Numbered from the stretch's first letter, positions 33,736 through 42,415 are shown. The stretch: 64,000 bases of DNA from JAYODW01 sp038116745 (GCA_038116745.1 JAYODW010000013.1:28052-92051); one strand, 5' to 3'. The notes: generated by a model from the sequence alone, not told the origin. Program-made: numbers and translations.

Positions 33736-34986
33736 GTGGAACTCGAATTTCGACACGGGCAACTGTGGCTCGATGGCGTCGCTTTGAATGCTGTCGCCGA
33801 GGAAGTCGGAACACCGGCTTATGTGTATTCCCGGGCGAGGATTGAGAGTAACTGGCGGTCATATCAGCGTGCCTTCGGAGCGCGCGGGCATCGGCTCTGT
33901 TACGCGGTCAAAGCCAATGACAATCTCTCCGTGCTGCAGTTGCTGGTGCGCCAGGGTGCCGGTTTTGACATCGTTTCCGGTGGTGAACTCGAACGCGTCC
34001 TGACGGTGGGCGCAGATCCGGCGTTAATAGTCTTTTCCGGGGTCGGTAAATCCGCTGCAGAAATTGAACGCGCCCTGCAATGCGGTATTGGATGCCTTAA
34101 CGTTGAGTCGGCTGCGGAACTGGCAAGAGTTGCGGATATCGCTGAGCGAATCAGCAAAACGGCGAGATTCGCAATTCGGGTCAACCCGGATATCGATCCT
34201 GGTACGCATCCCTACATCGCAACAGGACTGAAGGAAAGCAAGTTCGGCGTTCCGTTCCCGCAGGCCAGAAAGCTGTATGCCGAAGCGCTGGAACATCCTT
34301 GGCTGAGTGCGTGCGGAGTTGCGTGCCATATTGGTTCTCAGCTGACCTCTATCGCCCCGATGATCGAGGCTGTTCGCGAGGTCGTGCATCTGGCCGTTGA
34401 ACTGAGCAGTCTGGGACACCCGATCTCGCACGTCGATGTTGGAGGCGGGCTGGGGATCCGGTACGCCGACGAGCACCCGCCGCCCGTCGAGTCCCTCGTG
34501 GAAGCCGTCATGAAAGAGGTTCCTGAGCAGTTCGAAATCCACATGGAGCCTGGCCGGTCGGTGGTTGGCAACGCTGGCGTGCTGCTGGCCCGGGTTGAAT
34601 ATGTCAAGCGCTCCGAAGCCAAGAATTTTGTCGTGGTGGATGCGGCGATGAACGACCTGCTACGCCCGGCGCTCTATCAGGCCTGGCATGAGGTGTTGAG
34701 ATGCAGCGCCGCTGGTCCTGCAGAGGAGGCTGAATTGTGCGATATCGTTGGACCAGTGTGCGAGAGCGGCGACTGGTTAGCCCAAGACCGTTACCTCGTG
34801 GCTACTGAGGGCGACCTGCTGGCCTTCAACTGCGCCGGCGCCTATGGCTTTGTCATGTCATCCAATTACAATGCGCGGCCGCGCCCCGTCGAGGTGCTGG
34901 TCGAAGGCGACACATTCAGAATCGTGCGTCAGCGCGAGTCGGTACGCGACTTGATGAGAAGCGAGCGAGAGCTCCTGAGGTCGTGA
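33736..34986 (+). CDS. lysA: Diaminopimelate decarboxylase
   Basis: PLP enzyme converting meso-diaminopimelate to lysine. The PLP lysine is K59 in CYAVKAND, HIGSQ and the glycine-rich DVGGGLGIRY bind phosphate, MEPGRSVVGNAG follows, and CESGDWLA supplies the second-subunit catalytic Cys. The 416-residue length is normal. The GTG start at 33736 begins MELEFRHGQLWLDGV, typical of gammaproteobacterial LysA. It follows lptM; dapF, often next in line, is not here. Instead the glnA control region begins right after the stop. Confidence 0.97.
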   Translation: MELEFRHGQLWLDGVALNAVAEEVGTPAYVYSRARIESNWRSYQRAFGARGHRLCYAVKANDNLSVLQLLVRQGAGFDIVSGGELERVLTVGADPALIVFSGVGKSAAEIERALQCGIGCLNVESAAELARVADIAERISKTARFAIRVNPDIDPGTHPYIATGLKESKFGVPFPQARKLYAEALEHPWLSACGVACHIGSQLTSIAPMIEAVREVVHLAVELSSLGHPISHVDVGGGLGIRYADEHPPPVESLVEAVMKEVPEQFEIHMEPGRSVVGNAGVLLARVEYVKRSEAKNFVVVDAAMNDLLRPALYQAWHEVLRCSAAGPAEEAELCDIVGPVCESGDWLAQDRYLVATEGDLLAFNCAGAYGFVMSSNYNARPRPVEVLVEGDTFRIVRQRESVRDLMRSERELLRS

Positions 34987-34987
34987 C

Positions 34988-35002
34988 GCACGATGATGGT
35001 GC
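34988..35002 (+). promoter_or_regulatory. Predicted NtrC-binding site upstream of glnA
   Basis: GCACGATGATGGTGC fits the NtrC pattern GCACyA-N3-TGGTGC with one deviation and has perfect GCAC/GTGC outer arms. It lies one base after the lysA stop, about 92 bases before the -24 box of the glnA sigma-54 promoter, a distance normal for an NtrC enhancer. A second half-site-like TTGGTGCA follows at 35015-35022. Confidence 0.75.
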
Positions 35003-35084
35003 AGCCCCCTGAGATTGGTGCATTAAAACAGGGCAGCGAACGTTCGTGTGCCTTATGAAACCGGGGCTGCCGAGGATATTTTGT

Positions 35085-35101
35085 TTGGCATACATCATGC
35101 T
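35085..35101 (+). promoter_or_regulatory. Predicted sigma-54 (-24/-12) promoter of glnA
   Basis: TTGGCATACATCATGCT has the invariant GG (35087-35088) and GC (35099-35100) separated by exactly 10 bases and matches most of YTGGCACGNNNNTTGCW. Transcription would start near 35112, leaving a leader of about 107 bases before glnA. Together with the NtrC site at 34988-35002 it indicates nitrogen-regulated expression. Confidence 0.8.
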
Positions 35102-35218
35102 GGCGTTTCGTGGGCTGAGTGAGCGATCTTTCGGATCGTCGCGTCCGAAACAGGAAACAGTCGGCGCCGGAATCGCTACTGAACAATCAATTTGAATAGA
35201 TGCGGAGGAACTGCGGAG

Positions 35219-36628
35219 ATGTCAGCTGAAGAGATCATGAAAACCATTAGTGATGAGGAGGTTCGCTTTGTGGACATCCGCTTCACTGATACGAAGGGCA
35301 AAGAGCAGCACGTCACGGTTCCTGCGCGCGAGGTCAATGAAGACTTCTTTGAAGACGGCAAGATGTTCGATGGTTCCTCTATTGCCGGTTGGAAAGGTAT
35401 CAATGAGTCGGACATGATTCTGATGCCCGATGTGACGACGGCAGTCATCGATCCTTTCTTTGAAGAGAAGACCCTCAACCTCCGTTGCGACGTTGTGGAG
35501 CCGGCGACCGGAGAGGGCTATGAGCGCTGCCCCCGCTCCGCAGCAAAGCGCGCGGAAGCGTACTTGGTCGCCAGTGGCGTCGGAGATACCGCCTACTTCG
35601 GACCCGAGCCGGAATTCTTCGTCTTTGATGACGTCCGCTGGGGTAATGAGATGAAGGGCAGCTTTTTCTCGGTTGATTCCGATGAGAGTTCCTGGAACTC
35701 AGAAAAAGCCTTCGAAGACGGCAATATCGGTCACCGCCCAGGCGTTAAGGGTGGTTACTTTCCGGTCCCGCCGGTCGACTCCCTGCAGGACCTGCGCTCA
35801 ACCATGTGCCTGGTGATGGAAGAAATGGGGGTGCAGACGGAAGTGCATCACCACGAGGTCGCAACTGCAGGGCAGTGTGAAATCGGAACCCGTTTTGACA
35901 CCCTGGTCCGTCGGGCCGACATGCTCCAAATCTTGAAGTACGTGGTTCACAACGTTGCCCATGGCTACGGCAAGACGGCTACTTTCATGCCGAAGCCGCT
36001 CGTAGGCGACAATGGAAACGGTATGCACGTTCACCAATCCCTGTCCAAGGATGGTCAGAACCTGTTTTCCGGAGACGGATACGGCGGGCTTTCGCAGACC
36101 GCGTTCTACTACATCGGTGGCATCATCAAGCACGCACGGGCAATCAACGCGTTCACCAACGCGAGCACGAACAGCTACAAACGGCTGGTTCCTGGATTTG
36201 AGGCCCCCGTGTTCCTCGCGTATTCGGCGCGGAACCGTTCGGCATCGGTGCGTATTCCATGGGTCTCCAGCCCCAAGGCCCGCCGCATTGAAGTGCGTTT
36301 CCCGGATTCAACCGGAAATCCGTACTTCGCCTTCACCGCCATGATGATGGCCGGTATTGACGGGATTCTGAACAAGATCGATCCCGGCGCGCCCATGGAC
36401 AAAGACCTCTACGACCTCCCGCCGGAAGAAGAGAAGGGCATCCCAACGGTATGTCATTCGCTTGAACAGGCACTGGAGGCCCTTGACACAGACCGGGAGT
36501 TCCTCAAGGCCGGCGGCGTTCTGAGCGATGACGCGATCGACGCCTACATCAACCTGAAGATGGAAGACGTCACCCGGCTACGTATGTCGACTCACCCGGT
36601 CGAGTACGACATGTACTACAGCGTTTGA
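35219..36628 (+). CDS. glnA: Glutamine synthetase, type I
   Basis: Dodecameric ligase that makes glutamine from glutamate, ammonia and ATP. Its 469 residues include FDGSSIAGWKGINESDM, GPEPEFFVFD, GNGMHVHQSL, the latch-region SYKRLVPGFEAPV and the adenylylation site KDLYDLPPEE near residue 397, so activity is probably adjusted by GlnE. GGAGGA lies about 9 bases before ATG 35219; an in-frame upstream codon at 35192 is not conserved. Control is from an upstream sigma-54 promoter with NtrC site, and a strong terminator follows. Confidence 0.98.
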   Translation: MSAEEIMKTISDEEVRFVDIRFTDTKGKEQHVTVPAREVNEDFFEDGKMFDGSSIAGWKGINESDMILMPDVTTAVIDPFFEEKTLNLRCDVVEPATGEGYERCPRSAAKRAEAYLVASGVGDTAYFGPEPEFFVFDDVRWGNEMKGSFFSVDSDESSWNSEKAFEDGNIGHRPGVKGGYFPVPPVDSLQDLRSTMCLVMEEMGVQTEVHHHEVATAGQCEIGTRFDTLVRRADMLQILKYVVHNVAHGYGKTATFMPKPLVGDNGNGMHVHQSLSKDGQNLFSGDGYGGLSQTAFYYIGGIIKHARAINAFTNASTNSYKRLVPGFEAPVFLAYSARNRSASVRIPWVSSPKARRIEVRFPDSTGNPYFAFTAMMMAGIDGILNKIDPGAPMDKDLYDLPPEEEKGIPTVCHSLEQALEALDTDREFLKAGGVLSDDAIDAYINLKMEDVTRLRMSTHPVEYDMYYSV

Positions 36629-36654
36629 ACGCTTCACTCGCCGCGTAGACTCAC

Positions 36655-36683
36655 AGAGCCCCCTTCACGGGGGCTCTTTTTTT
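36655..36683 (+). terminator. Rho-independent terminator of glnA
   Basis: Perfect 9-bp stem AGAGCCCCC (36655-36663) with GGGGGCTCT (36669-36677) around TTCAC, followed by a run of seven T residues. It lies 27 bases after the glnA stop, so the downstream DUF4124 gene and glnLG must be expressed from other promoters. Confidence 0.95.
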
Positions 36684-36758
36684 GCGTGGACATTTTTTCG
36701 CTCACCGATACACTCGGGCACTCTCAGTGCGCCAGCGTCGTTAAAGCCCGGAGTGACT

Positions 36759-37355
36759 ATGTTTTCCTATCTGCATCTCGACACCTGTTCCCGCAGCGCG
36801 GGAGCGTGGAAGGCCTTGGTAGTCGCCTCGACGTTCATTGCTGCCATGATAGCCAGTCAGTCCAGCTGGGCTCAGATTTATAAATGGACAGACGAGGAGG
36901 GCAACACCGTGTATTCGGATACTCCCCAGGAAGGGGCCGAAGAGGTCAAGCTGGAAGAGCTGACAGTGATGCCGGCTCAGCCTGCCGCGCCCAGACGTAG
37001 GATGGAAACTGCAACCGAAACCGCTGTGGGTGATGTGTCGTATGCGTCAGTTTCCATAACGTCTCCTGCAGATGAAGAAACCCTGCGAAACATCACTGAT
37101 GTCCCTGTCAGCGTGGCAATCGAACCCGCGCTCAAAGCCGGAGAAGGACATCGGCTGACACTGTTCTACGACGGAGCGCCCTACGAGAAGCGCACGACTT
37201 CTCTTCAGTTCACGCTGCGCGAGGTGGAGCGCGGGCAGCACACGCTAAGCGCCGCGGTGATCGATGCCGATGGTCGCCAGCTCCTCGGTTCAGAAACCAT
37301 CAAATTCTTCGTTCATAAAAATTCGGTCGCGCAAAAACGCCCCGCCCCCCGCTGA
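36759..37355 (+). CDS. DUF4124 domain-containing exported protein
   Basis: A 198-residue protein with an N-terminal signal peptide (ALVVASTFIAAMIASQSSWA) followed directly by the DUF4124 motif QIYKWTDEEGNTVYSDTPQEGAEEV. After a proline/alanine-rich linker comes an Ig-like region (SITSPADEETLRNITDVPVSVAIEP, LTLFYDGAP, AAVIDADGRQLLGSETIKFFV). It is probably periplasmic; its role is unknown. GGAG stands 5 bases before ATG 36759. The location between glnA and glnL is shared with other Gammaproteobacteria such as pseudomonads, but no link to nitrogen control is proven. Confidence 0.9.
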   Translation: MFSYLHLDTCSRSAGAWKALVVASTFIAAMIASQSSWAQIYKWTDEEGNTVYSDTPQEGAEEVKLEELTVMPAQPAAPRRRMETATETAVGDVSYASVSITSPADEETLRNITDVPVSVAIEPALKAGEGHRLTLFYDGAPYEKRTTSLQFTLREVERGQHTLSAAVIDADGRQLLGSETIKFFVHKNSVAQKRPAPR

Positions 37356-37366
37356 CAGACCGAATT
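37320..37366. repeat. 9-bp perfect inverted repeat after the DUF4124 gene
   Basis: AATTCGGTC (37320-37328) and GACCGAATT (37358-37366) are perfect inverted arms separated by 29 C-rich bases. The left arm is inside the end of the DUF4124 gene. There is no T tract, so it is not a standard terminator. It could be an RNA hairpin or an operator pair for the glnL upstream region. Confidence 0.5.
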
Positions 37367-37512
37367 GGTCTGGAATTTGCCCTAGATTGTTGCAGACGAG
37401 CCCTGCGCGCAGCTGTACAGCTGTGAGGCAGGGGATGTCGCCGTAAATCGCTGATTTTGAAGCCATCCGTGAGCGCGGCGTCAGGAAAGATTTTTCTGCA
37501 TCGAGTTAAAAT

Positions 37513-37527
37513 GCACCACTATGGTGC
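37513..37527 (+). promoter_or_regulatory. Predicted NtrC operator upstream of glnL
   Basis: GCACCACTATGGTGC matches the NtrC site GCACCA-N3-TGGTGC perfectly. It lies 18 bases before the glnL start and overlaps or abuts a TAAAAT (37507-37512) that could be a -10 box. This placement fits repression by NtrC, as at E. coli glnLp, giving autoregulation of glnLG. Confidence 0.8.
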
Positions 37528-37545
37528 GTTATCTGAGAGGGCAGC

Positions 37546-38610
37546 ATGGTTTTCCGGTCGGAAAACGAGTTAATCGAAGCCTTATCGACAGCCGTCGTCG
37601 TGGTCGATTCGAACCTCCGGGTGCTGCGCGCGAATGCGGCTGCGCTGGCACTGATCGAGAGTGGTCAGACGCGTGTCCAGGGAGCGTTTCTGAGCAGCAT
37701 TCTCCCCGGCGCCGATGAACTGGTCGCGGCAGCCAAGCGTGCCCTGCTAGAGAGCCGCCCGTTTACCGAACGAGGCATGGATCTGCGGCTGAGCAAGAGC
37801 GGAAGCGCGGCGGTTGATTGCGCGATAACGCCGCATTGGAGCGGCGGCGACAAGCCCAAATGTCTGCTGATTGAAATGTCGAATGTGGAGCGACACCAAC
37901 GTATCCGGCTGGAAGGCAGCATCGTCAAGCAGAACAACGCGTCGATCGCGTTGCTTCAGGGCCTGGCTCACGAGATAAAAAATCCGCTTGGAGGAATCCG
38001 GGGGGCTGCCCAGCTTCTGGAACGTGAGCTGGAAGATCAGAAGCAGGCTGAGTACACCCAGGTGATTATCAGTGAGGCTGACCGATTACGTGCGCTGGTC
38101 GAGCGCATGCTTGGTCCGCGCGGCGGACTGCGGCAGGAGCCGCTGAATATTCATGACGTGACCGAGCATGTTCTCAAGGTGGTCGAGGCAGAAACACACA
38201 GCGCAGCTTTGATAAAGCGGGACTATGACCCGAGCCTGCCGATGTTTCTGGGCGATCGGGATCAGCTCATTCAGGTTTTTCTGAATCTGTTGCGCAATGC
38301 TGTTGAGGCTGTTGACCCGGTGGCAGGCGAGATCGTGGTCACGACGCGCATCCAGCGAAAATTCACCATCGGCACGCGCATTCACCGCCAGGTCATAAAG
38401 GCCGAAGTCTCGGATAACGGGCCGGGCATTGACCCCGAGCTCGGGTCCACCGTGTTTCTGCCTCTGGTTTCCGGCCGTGCGGAAGGATCCGGGCTGGGGC
38501 TGTCGATTGCACAGTCTCTGGTCCATCGACAGGGTGGTCTGCTGGGCTTTGAGAGTGAACCGGGACGTACGTGTTTTTCAGTGTGGCTGCCGGTAGGAGA
38601 GCAGAAATGA
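37546..38610 (+). CDS. glnL: Nitrogen regulation sensor kinase NtrB (GlnL)
   Basis: A 354-residue soluble histidine kinase that phosphorylates NtrC under nitrogen limitation and is controlled by PII. An N-terminal PAS domain (residues ~5-110) is followed by the H-box LAHEIKNPLGGIRGAAQLL with phospho-acceptor H142, then the ATPase boxes FLNLLRNAVEA (N), DNGPGI (G1) and GSGLGLSIAQSLV (G2). There is no membrane segment. AGAGGGCAGC precedes the ATG. The stop overlaps the glnG start (ATGA), and an NtrC site lies directly upstream. Confidence 0.96.
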   Translation: MVFRSENELIEALSTAVVVVDSNLRVLRANAAALALIESGQTRVQGAFLSSILPGADELVAAAKRALLESRPFTERGMDLRLSKSGSAAVDCAITPHWSGGDKPKCLLIEMSNVERHQRIRLEGSIVKQNNASIALLQGLAHEIKNPLGGIRGAAQLLERELEDQKQAEYTQVIISEADRLRALVERMLGPRGGLRQEPLNIHDVTEHVLKVVEAETHSAALIKRDYDPSLPMFLGDRDQLIQVFLNLLRNAVEAVDPVAGEIVVTTRIQRKFTIGTRIHRQVIKAEVSDNGPGIDPELGSTVFLPLVSGRAEGSGLGLSIAQSLVHRQGGLLGFESEPGRTCFSVWLPVGEQK

Positions 38611-40019
38611 ACAAACAGAACGAAGTGTGGATCATTGATGACGACCGCTCCATTCGATGGGTGCTCGAAAGGGCTCTTGACCGGGAACACATTGCCACGC
38701 GCAGCTTTGACTGCGCGGACAAAGCCCTTGAACGTATGCAGGAGTTCGAGCCTGACGCCATCATTACGGATATCCGCATGCCGGGAATGGATGGTCTCGC
38801 GATGCTGGAGAGGGTTCAGGACAGGCTGCCACAACTTCCCGTGATTGTGATGACGGCCTACGCTGACCTCGACCGCGCGGTTGCGGCTTTTCAGGGAGGG
38901 GCTTTCGAATACCTGCCCAAACCCTTTGACGTTGACGAACTGCTGGCCATAGTCAGGCGAGCGATCCGAAAAGCGCAGCAGGCCCCGCGCGCGCAGACAG
39001 ACGGCGCAGATGCTGCCAGGGTGCCGGAGCTCATCGGCTCCTCTCCCGCCATGCAGGAAGTTTTCCGCGCTATCGGGCGCCTGTCGAACTCGCACATTAC
39101 GGTACTGATCACGGGGGAATCGGGCACCGGCAAAGAGCTGGTGGCGCGTGCACTGCATCGTCACAGTCCCCGAAAAAACGCGCCCTTTATCGCCCTGAAT
39201 ACTGCGGCGATCCCCCGCGATCTGCTTGAGTCTGAGTTGTTCGGACACGAGAAAGGGGCGTTTACCGGCGCTGGTGGTCAGCGTATTGGCCGGTTCGAAC
39301 AGGCCGATGGCGGAACACTATTTCTGGATGAGATCGGCGATATGCCTGCGGATTTGCAGACCAGGCTGTTACGAGTGTTAGCCGACGGAGAGTTTTATCG
39401 AGTCGGCGGGCACGAGCCGGTGCGTGTGGACGTGAGAGTGATCGCCGCAACACATCAGAAACTCCAGACGCGCGTTGAATCCGGTGAGTTCCGCGAAGAT
39501 CTCTTTCACCGCCTGAATGTCATTCGCATGGAACTGCCTGCCCTGCGCACCCGAGTCGAAGATATAGAGGAGCTGGCGCGTCACTTCCTGGAGCGGACAG
39601 CGCAGGAGCTGCAGACCGAGCCAAAATTCCTTTCCGCCGCGGCGCTGGCGCAGATGGGCAGCTATACCTGGCCTGGAAATGTTCGGGAGCTGGAGAATGT
39701 GTGTCGCAGAGTGACCGTCATGGCGTCGGCAAGGGAGATCGATGTCGATGAACTGCCGGCAGAGCTGGGGGCGACAGGCCGGGCGTCATCCGGCGCGGTC
39801 GCTGGTGGCTGGAGCGACGCGCTGCGGCGCTGGGCTGAGACCCGGCTTCAAGAGGCCGATGAGCGTATTCTCGATGAGGCGCTGCCGCTGTTTGAGACGA
39901 CGATGATCGAGGTTGCGCTGGGCGCGACGCAGGGGCGTCGCCAGGAGGCCGCTCGACTGCTGGGCTGGGGGCGCAATACGCTGACGCGGAAGATCAAGGA
40001 GCTCGGTCTCGAGCTCTAG
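38607..40019 (+). CDS. glnG: Nitrogen regulation response regulator NtrC (GlnG)
   Basis: A 470-residue sigma-54 activator. The receiver domain has the acidic pocket IDDD and phospho-acceptor D55 (ITDIRMPG); the AAA+ domain has Walker A GESGTGKE, the sigma-54-contacting GAFTGA loop (EKGAFTGAGG), Walker B GGTLFLDEIGD and the arginine fingers; a Fis-type helix-turn-helix ends the protein (ATQGRRQEAARLLGWGRNTLTRKIKEL). The ATG at 38607 overlaps glnL by 4 bases. Likely targets in this window are the glnA and glnL upstream sites. It is convergent with hemB. Confidence 0.97.
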   Translation: MNKQNEVWIIDDDRSIRWVLERALDREHIATRSFDCADKALERMQEFEPDAIITDIRMPGMDGLAMLERVQDRLPQLPVIVMTAYADLDRAVAAFQGGAFEYLPKPFDVDELLAIVRRAIRKAQQAPRAQTDGADAARVPELIGSSPAMQEVFRAIGRLSNSHITVLITGESGTGKELVARALHRHSPRKNAPFIALNTAAIPRDLLESELFGHEKGAFTGAGGQRIGRFEQADGGTLFLDEIGDMPADLQTRLLRVLADGEFYRVGGHEPVRVDVRVIAATHQKLQTRVESGEFREDLFHRLNVIRMELPALRTRVEDIEELARHFLERTAQELQTEPKFLSAAALAQMGSYTWPGNVRELENVCRRVTVMASAREIDVDELPAELGATGRASSGAVAGGWSDALRRWAETRLQEADERILDEALPLFETTMIEVALGATQGRRQEAARLLGWGRNTLTRKIKELGLEL

Positions 40020-40053
40020 CAACGCCCTGGCTAGACGACTCTGTGTGTGGCAA

Positions 40054-41061
40054 TCATTCGGATAGCCACGCCGCCACTCTGGGCGTGAAGTAGCTGAGCA
40101 CCGCATCGGCGCCAGCCCGTTTGAACGCAAGCAGGGATTCGAGTACGACCGCACGCTCCTCAAAAGCCCCGGCACTGATCGCCAGCTGAAGCATCGCGTA
40201 TTCGCCGCTGACCTGATAGACAAACGTGGGAAATCCGAAGGTCTGCTTTACCTGAGTCACCACGTCCAGATAGGGCAAGCCAGGCTTGACCATAACGATG
40301 TCGGCGCCTTCCTGAATGTCCAGCGCGACTTCTCGTAACGCCTCGGCGACGTTACCGGGATCCATCTGGTACGTTTTCTTGCCCTCTTTCCCAAGTTTCG
40401 CACCGCTGCCCAGGGCATCGCGAAATGGTCCATAAAAAGCAGAGGCGTACTTGGCCGCGTAGGACAGAATTTTTACGTTGGTGTGACCGTGCGCTTCAAG
40501 CGCTTTGCGGATTTCACCCACCCTGCCGTCCATCATGTCGGAAGGTGCAACAAAATCCGCCCCCGCTTCGGCCTGGGAGAGCGCCTGCTTGACCAGCACC
40601 GACACAGTTTCGTCGTTGAGTATTGCGCCGTCCTCGCTGAGTAGCCCGTCATGCCCGTGAGTGGTGAACGGATCGAGCGCAACATCCACAATGACGCCGA
40701 GTTCGGGAACCTGGGCTTTGATCGCCCGGATAGCTCGCTGTGCGATGCCTTCCGGGTTATAGGCCTCACTACCGTCGGCGGTTTTTGCGCTCGCTGGAGT
40801 TACCGGGAACAGCGCAACTGCGGGCACCCCCAGGTTTGCCAGCCGGCGTGACTCTTGAACCGCGAGATCGATGCTGAGCCGGTCGACACCCGGCATGCTG
40901 TTTACCGCCTCACTTCGATTTTCACCGTCGAGGACGAACATCGGCGCGATGAGATCGTTCACCGTCAGCTCATTTTCGCGGACCAGTCGGCGAACCGCAT
41001 CGTTGCTCCGGTTGCGGCGCGGTCTAGCGTAAGGATAGCTGCTGTCTGGGTGCTCAAACAT
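40054..41061 (-). CDS. hemB: Delta-aminolevulinic acid dehydratase
   Basis: Porphobilinogen synthase, which condenses two 5-aminolevulinate molecules. The 335 residues carry both active-site lysines, in AAKYASAFYGPFRDA and IVMVKPGLPYLD. The metal region reads DVALDPFTTHGHDG, lacking the cysteine triad of zinc enzymes, so it should be the magnesium-dependent type seen in Pseudomonas. The N-terminus PYARPRRNRSNDAVRRLVREN is typical. It stands alone between convergent glnG and the plsC operon, with 101 bases to the latter. Confidence 0.97.
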   Translation of the reverse strand: MFEHPDSSYPYARPRRNRSNDAVRRLVRENELTVNDLIAPMFVLDGENRSEAVNSMPGVDRLSIDLAVQESRRLANLGVPAVALFPVTPASAKTADGSEAYNPEGIAQRAIRAIKAQVPELGVIVDVALDPFTTHGHDGLLSEDGAILNDETVSVLVKQALSQAEAGADFVAPSDMMDGRVGEIRKALEAHGHTNVKILSYAAKYASAFYGPFRDALGSGAKLGKEGKKTYQMDPGNVAEALREVALDIQEGADIVMVKPGLPYLDVVTQVKQTFGFPTFVYQVSGEYAMLQLAISAGAFEERAVVLESLLAFKRAGADAVLSYFTPRVAAWLSE

Positions 41062-41162
41062 GGCGGCGTAAGACTCCGGCGGGTTGGTTTGGGGGCAGAG
41101 CGGTCTGGCCTGTGTTGGAGCAGCCGTTTGCTGATGGGCTCAACATTATCCAGGGGAGCCTG

Positions 41163-41888
41163 TCATCTGGCCTCCGGTCTGGAGGGCAGCGTGGCGCAGG
41201 TGGTCTCTATCCACTCTTCGGCTTCGCGGATGATTTCTTTAGCGGAGCGACCCTCTGTCGCGATTGGCGGTCCTACCACTACCCGGATGGTTCCCGGATG
41301 TTTGTTGATGGAATTTCGCGCCCAGTAAACGCCGGCGTTATGTGCGACAGGCAGCAGCGGACAGCCATTTGCAAGCGCGAGCGCAGCGCCCGTCTGTGTA
41401 TAGCGACCACGCTCGCCGACGGGGACCCGGGTTCCTTCGGGAAACAGGAGAACCCACCACCCTTCGCGGATGCGCTCTGCACCGAGTGCGAGCACTGTTC
41501 TGAGGGCTTTGCTACCCGCCTTGCGATCAATGGCGATAGGATTCAAACAGGCCAGGCCCCAGCCGAAAAACGGCACTCGCAATAGTTCTTTCTTCAGAAC
41601 CTGACATTGGCGGGGGAAAATCAGCTGCAGGGTGATGGTTTCCCAGGCCGACTGATGCTTACAGAGGATGACGCCGGGCGTTGCAGGAATGTTCTCGCGG
41701 CCGCTTAACGCCCATCCCAGGCCACAGCAGATTTTCAGCCAGGCCATGGTGATGACCGACCAGCGCGTGATCACCAGATAGCGAAATGAACGGGGCAGGG
41801 GCAGTATGAGCAGGCCGATGAGGCTGAAGAGCACGGTCAGCGGCGCCAGGCCTACGTAGAACAGCCACGATCGGAACGTCATCAGCAT
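41163..41888 (-). CDS. Lysophospholipid acyltransferase family protein (PlsC-like)
   Basis: A 241-residue membrane acyltransferase, probably 1-acyl-glycerol-3-phosphate acyltransferase. An N-terminal hydrophobic pair (about residues 8-60) precedes the catalytic block CKHQSAWET, which is H-x4-E (H78, E83) instead of the classical H-x4-D, a variant I recall from this gammaproteobacterial subgroup. FPEGTR and the PVAHNAG segment follow. The start overlaps gmhB by 7 bases (ATGCTGA). It is the last gene of glyQ-glyS-gmhB-plsC. Confidence 0.88.
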   Translation of the reverse strand: MLMTFRSWLFYVGLAPLTVLFSLIGLLILPLPRSFRYLVITRWSVITMAWLKICCGLGWALSGRENIPATPGVILCKHQSAWETITLQLIFPRQCQVLKKELLRVPFFGWGLACLNPIAIDRKAGSKALRTVLALGAERIREGWWVLLFPEGTRVPVGERGRYTQTGAALALANGCPLLPVAHNAGVYWARNSINKHPGTIRVVVGPPIATEGRSAKEIIREAEEWIETTCATLPSRPEAR

Positions 41889-42415
41889 TCCAGCAGAGTA
41901 TCCACTGCGCTCGACAGATTCGCATAGACCTCAATGCCCCGAAGGCGCGGGTCATCAACGACCAGCTCGCGGAGCCCCGTGCGAACCAGGATGGGGCGTG
42001 CCCCCACGGCCTGCGCCGCGAGCGCATCTGACTGCCGATCTCCGACAAACGGCACATCGGTCAGATCGAGCTGCAGGCGTTCGGCAAGAGAGTGAAGCAG
42101 TCCTGCTGAGGGTTTCCGGCAGCTGCAGGCGGCGTCTGGCAGATGCGGACAGAAGAAGAACGCATCAATCCGGACACGAAACTTCTCGAGCTCCGACTGG
42201 AGTCGAGTCTGAATTTCATTCAGGTCGCGCATCGAGAATAAACCGCGACCAATTCCTGACTGATTACTGATAACGACCAGTCGGTAGCCGGCCTGTTGCG
42301 CGCGGGCCAGAGCCTCAAGGCTTCCCGCGATCGGTTTCCAGTCAGCCGCACGGCGGATAAAGTCCGCCCGGTCGTGATTGATGACACCGTCCCGATCAAG
42401 CAGGAGTGTCCTCAT
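41882..42415 (-). CDS. gmhB: D-glycero-beta-D-manno-heptose 1,7-bisphosphate 7-phosphatase
   Basis: A 177-residue HAD phosphatase in ADP-heptose synthesis for the LPS core. HAD motif I is LLLDRDGVIN, with nucleophile Asp and acid Asp; motif II is VISNQSGIGRG; zinc ligands are in CPHLPDAACSCRKP; motifs III/IV are RKPSAGL and FVGDRQSD. The ATG at 42415 (MRTLLLDRDGVIN) is the family start. It lies 10 bases after glyS and overlaps plsC by 7, so it belongs to the glyQS operon. Confidence 0.94.
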   Translation of the reverse strand: MRTLLLDRDGVINHDRADFIRRAADWKPIAGSLEALARAQQAGYRLVVISNQSGIGRGLFSMRDLNEIQTRLQSELEKFRVRIDAFFFCPHLPDAACSCRKPSAGLLHSLAERLQLDLTDVPFVGDRQSDALAAQAVGARPILVRTGLRELVVDDPRLRGIEVYANLSSAVDTLLEC

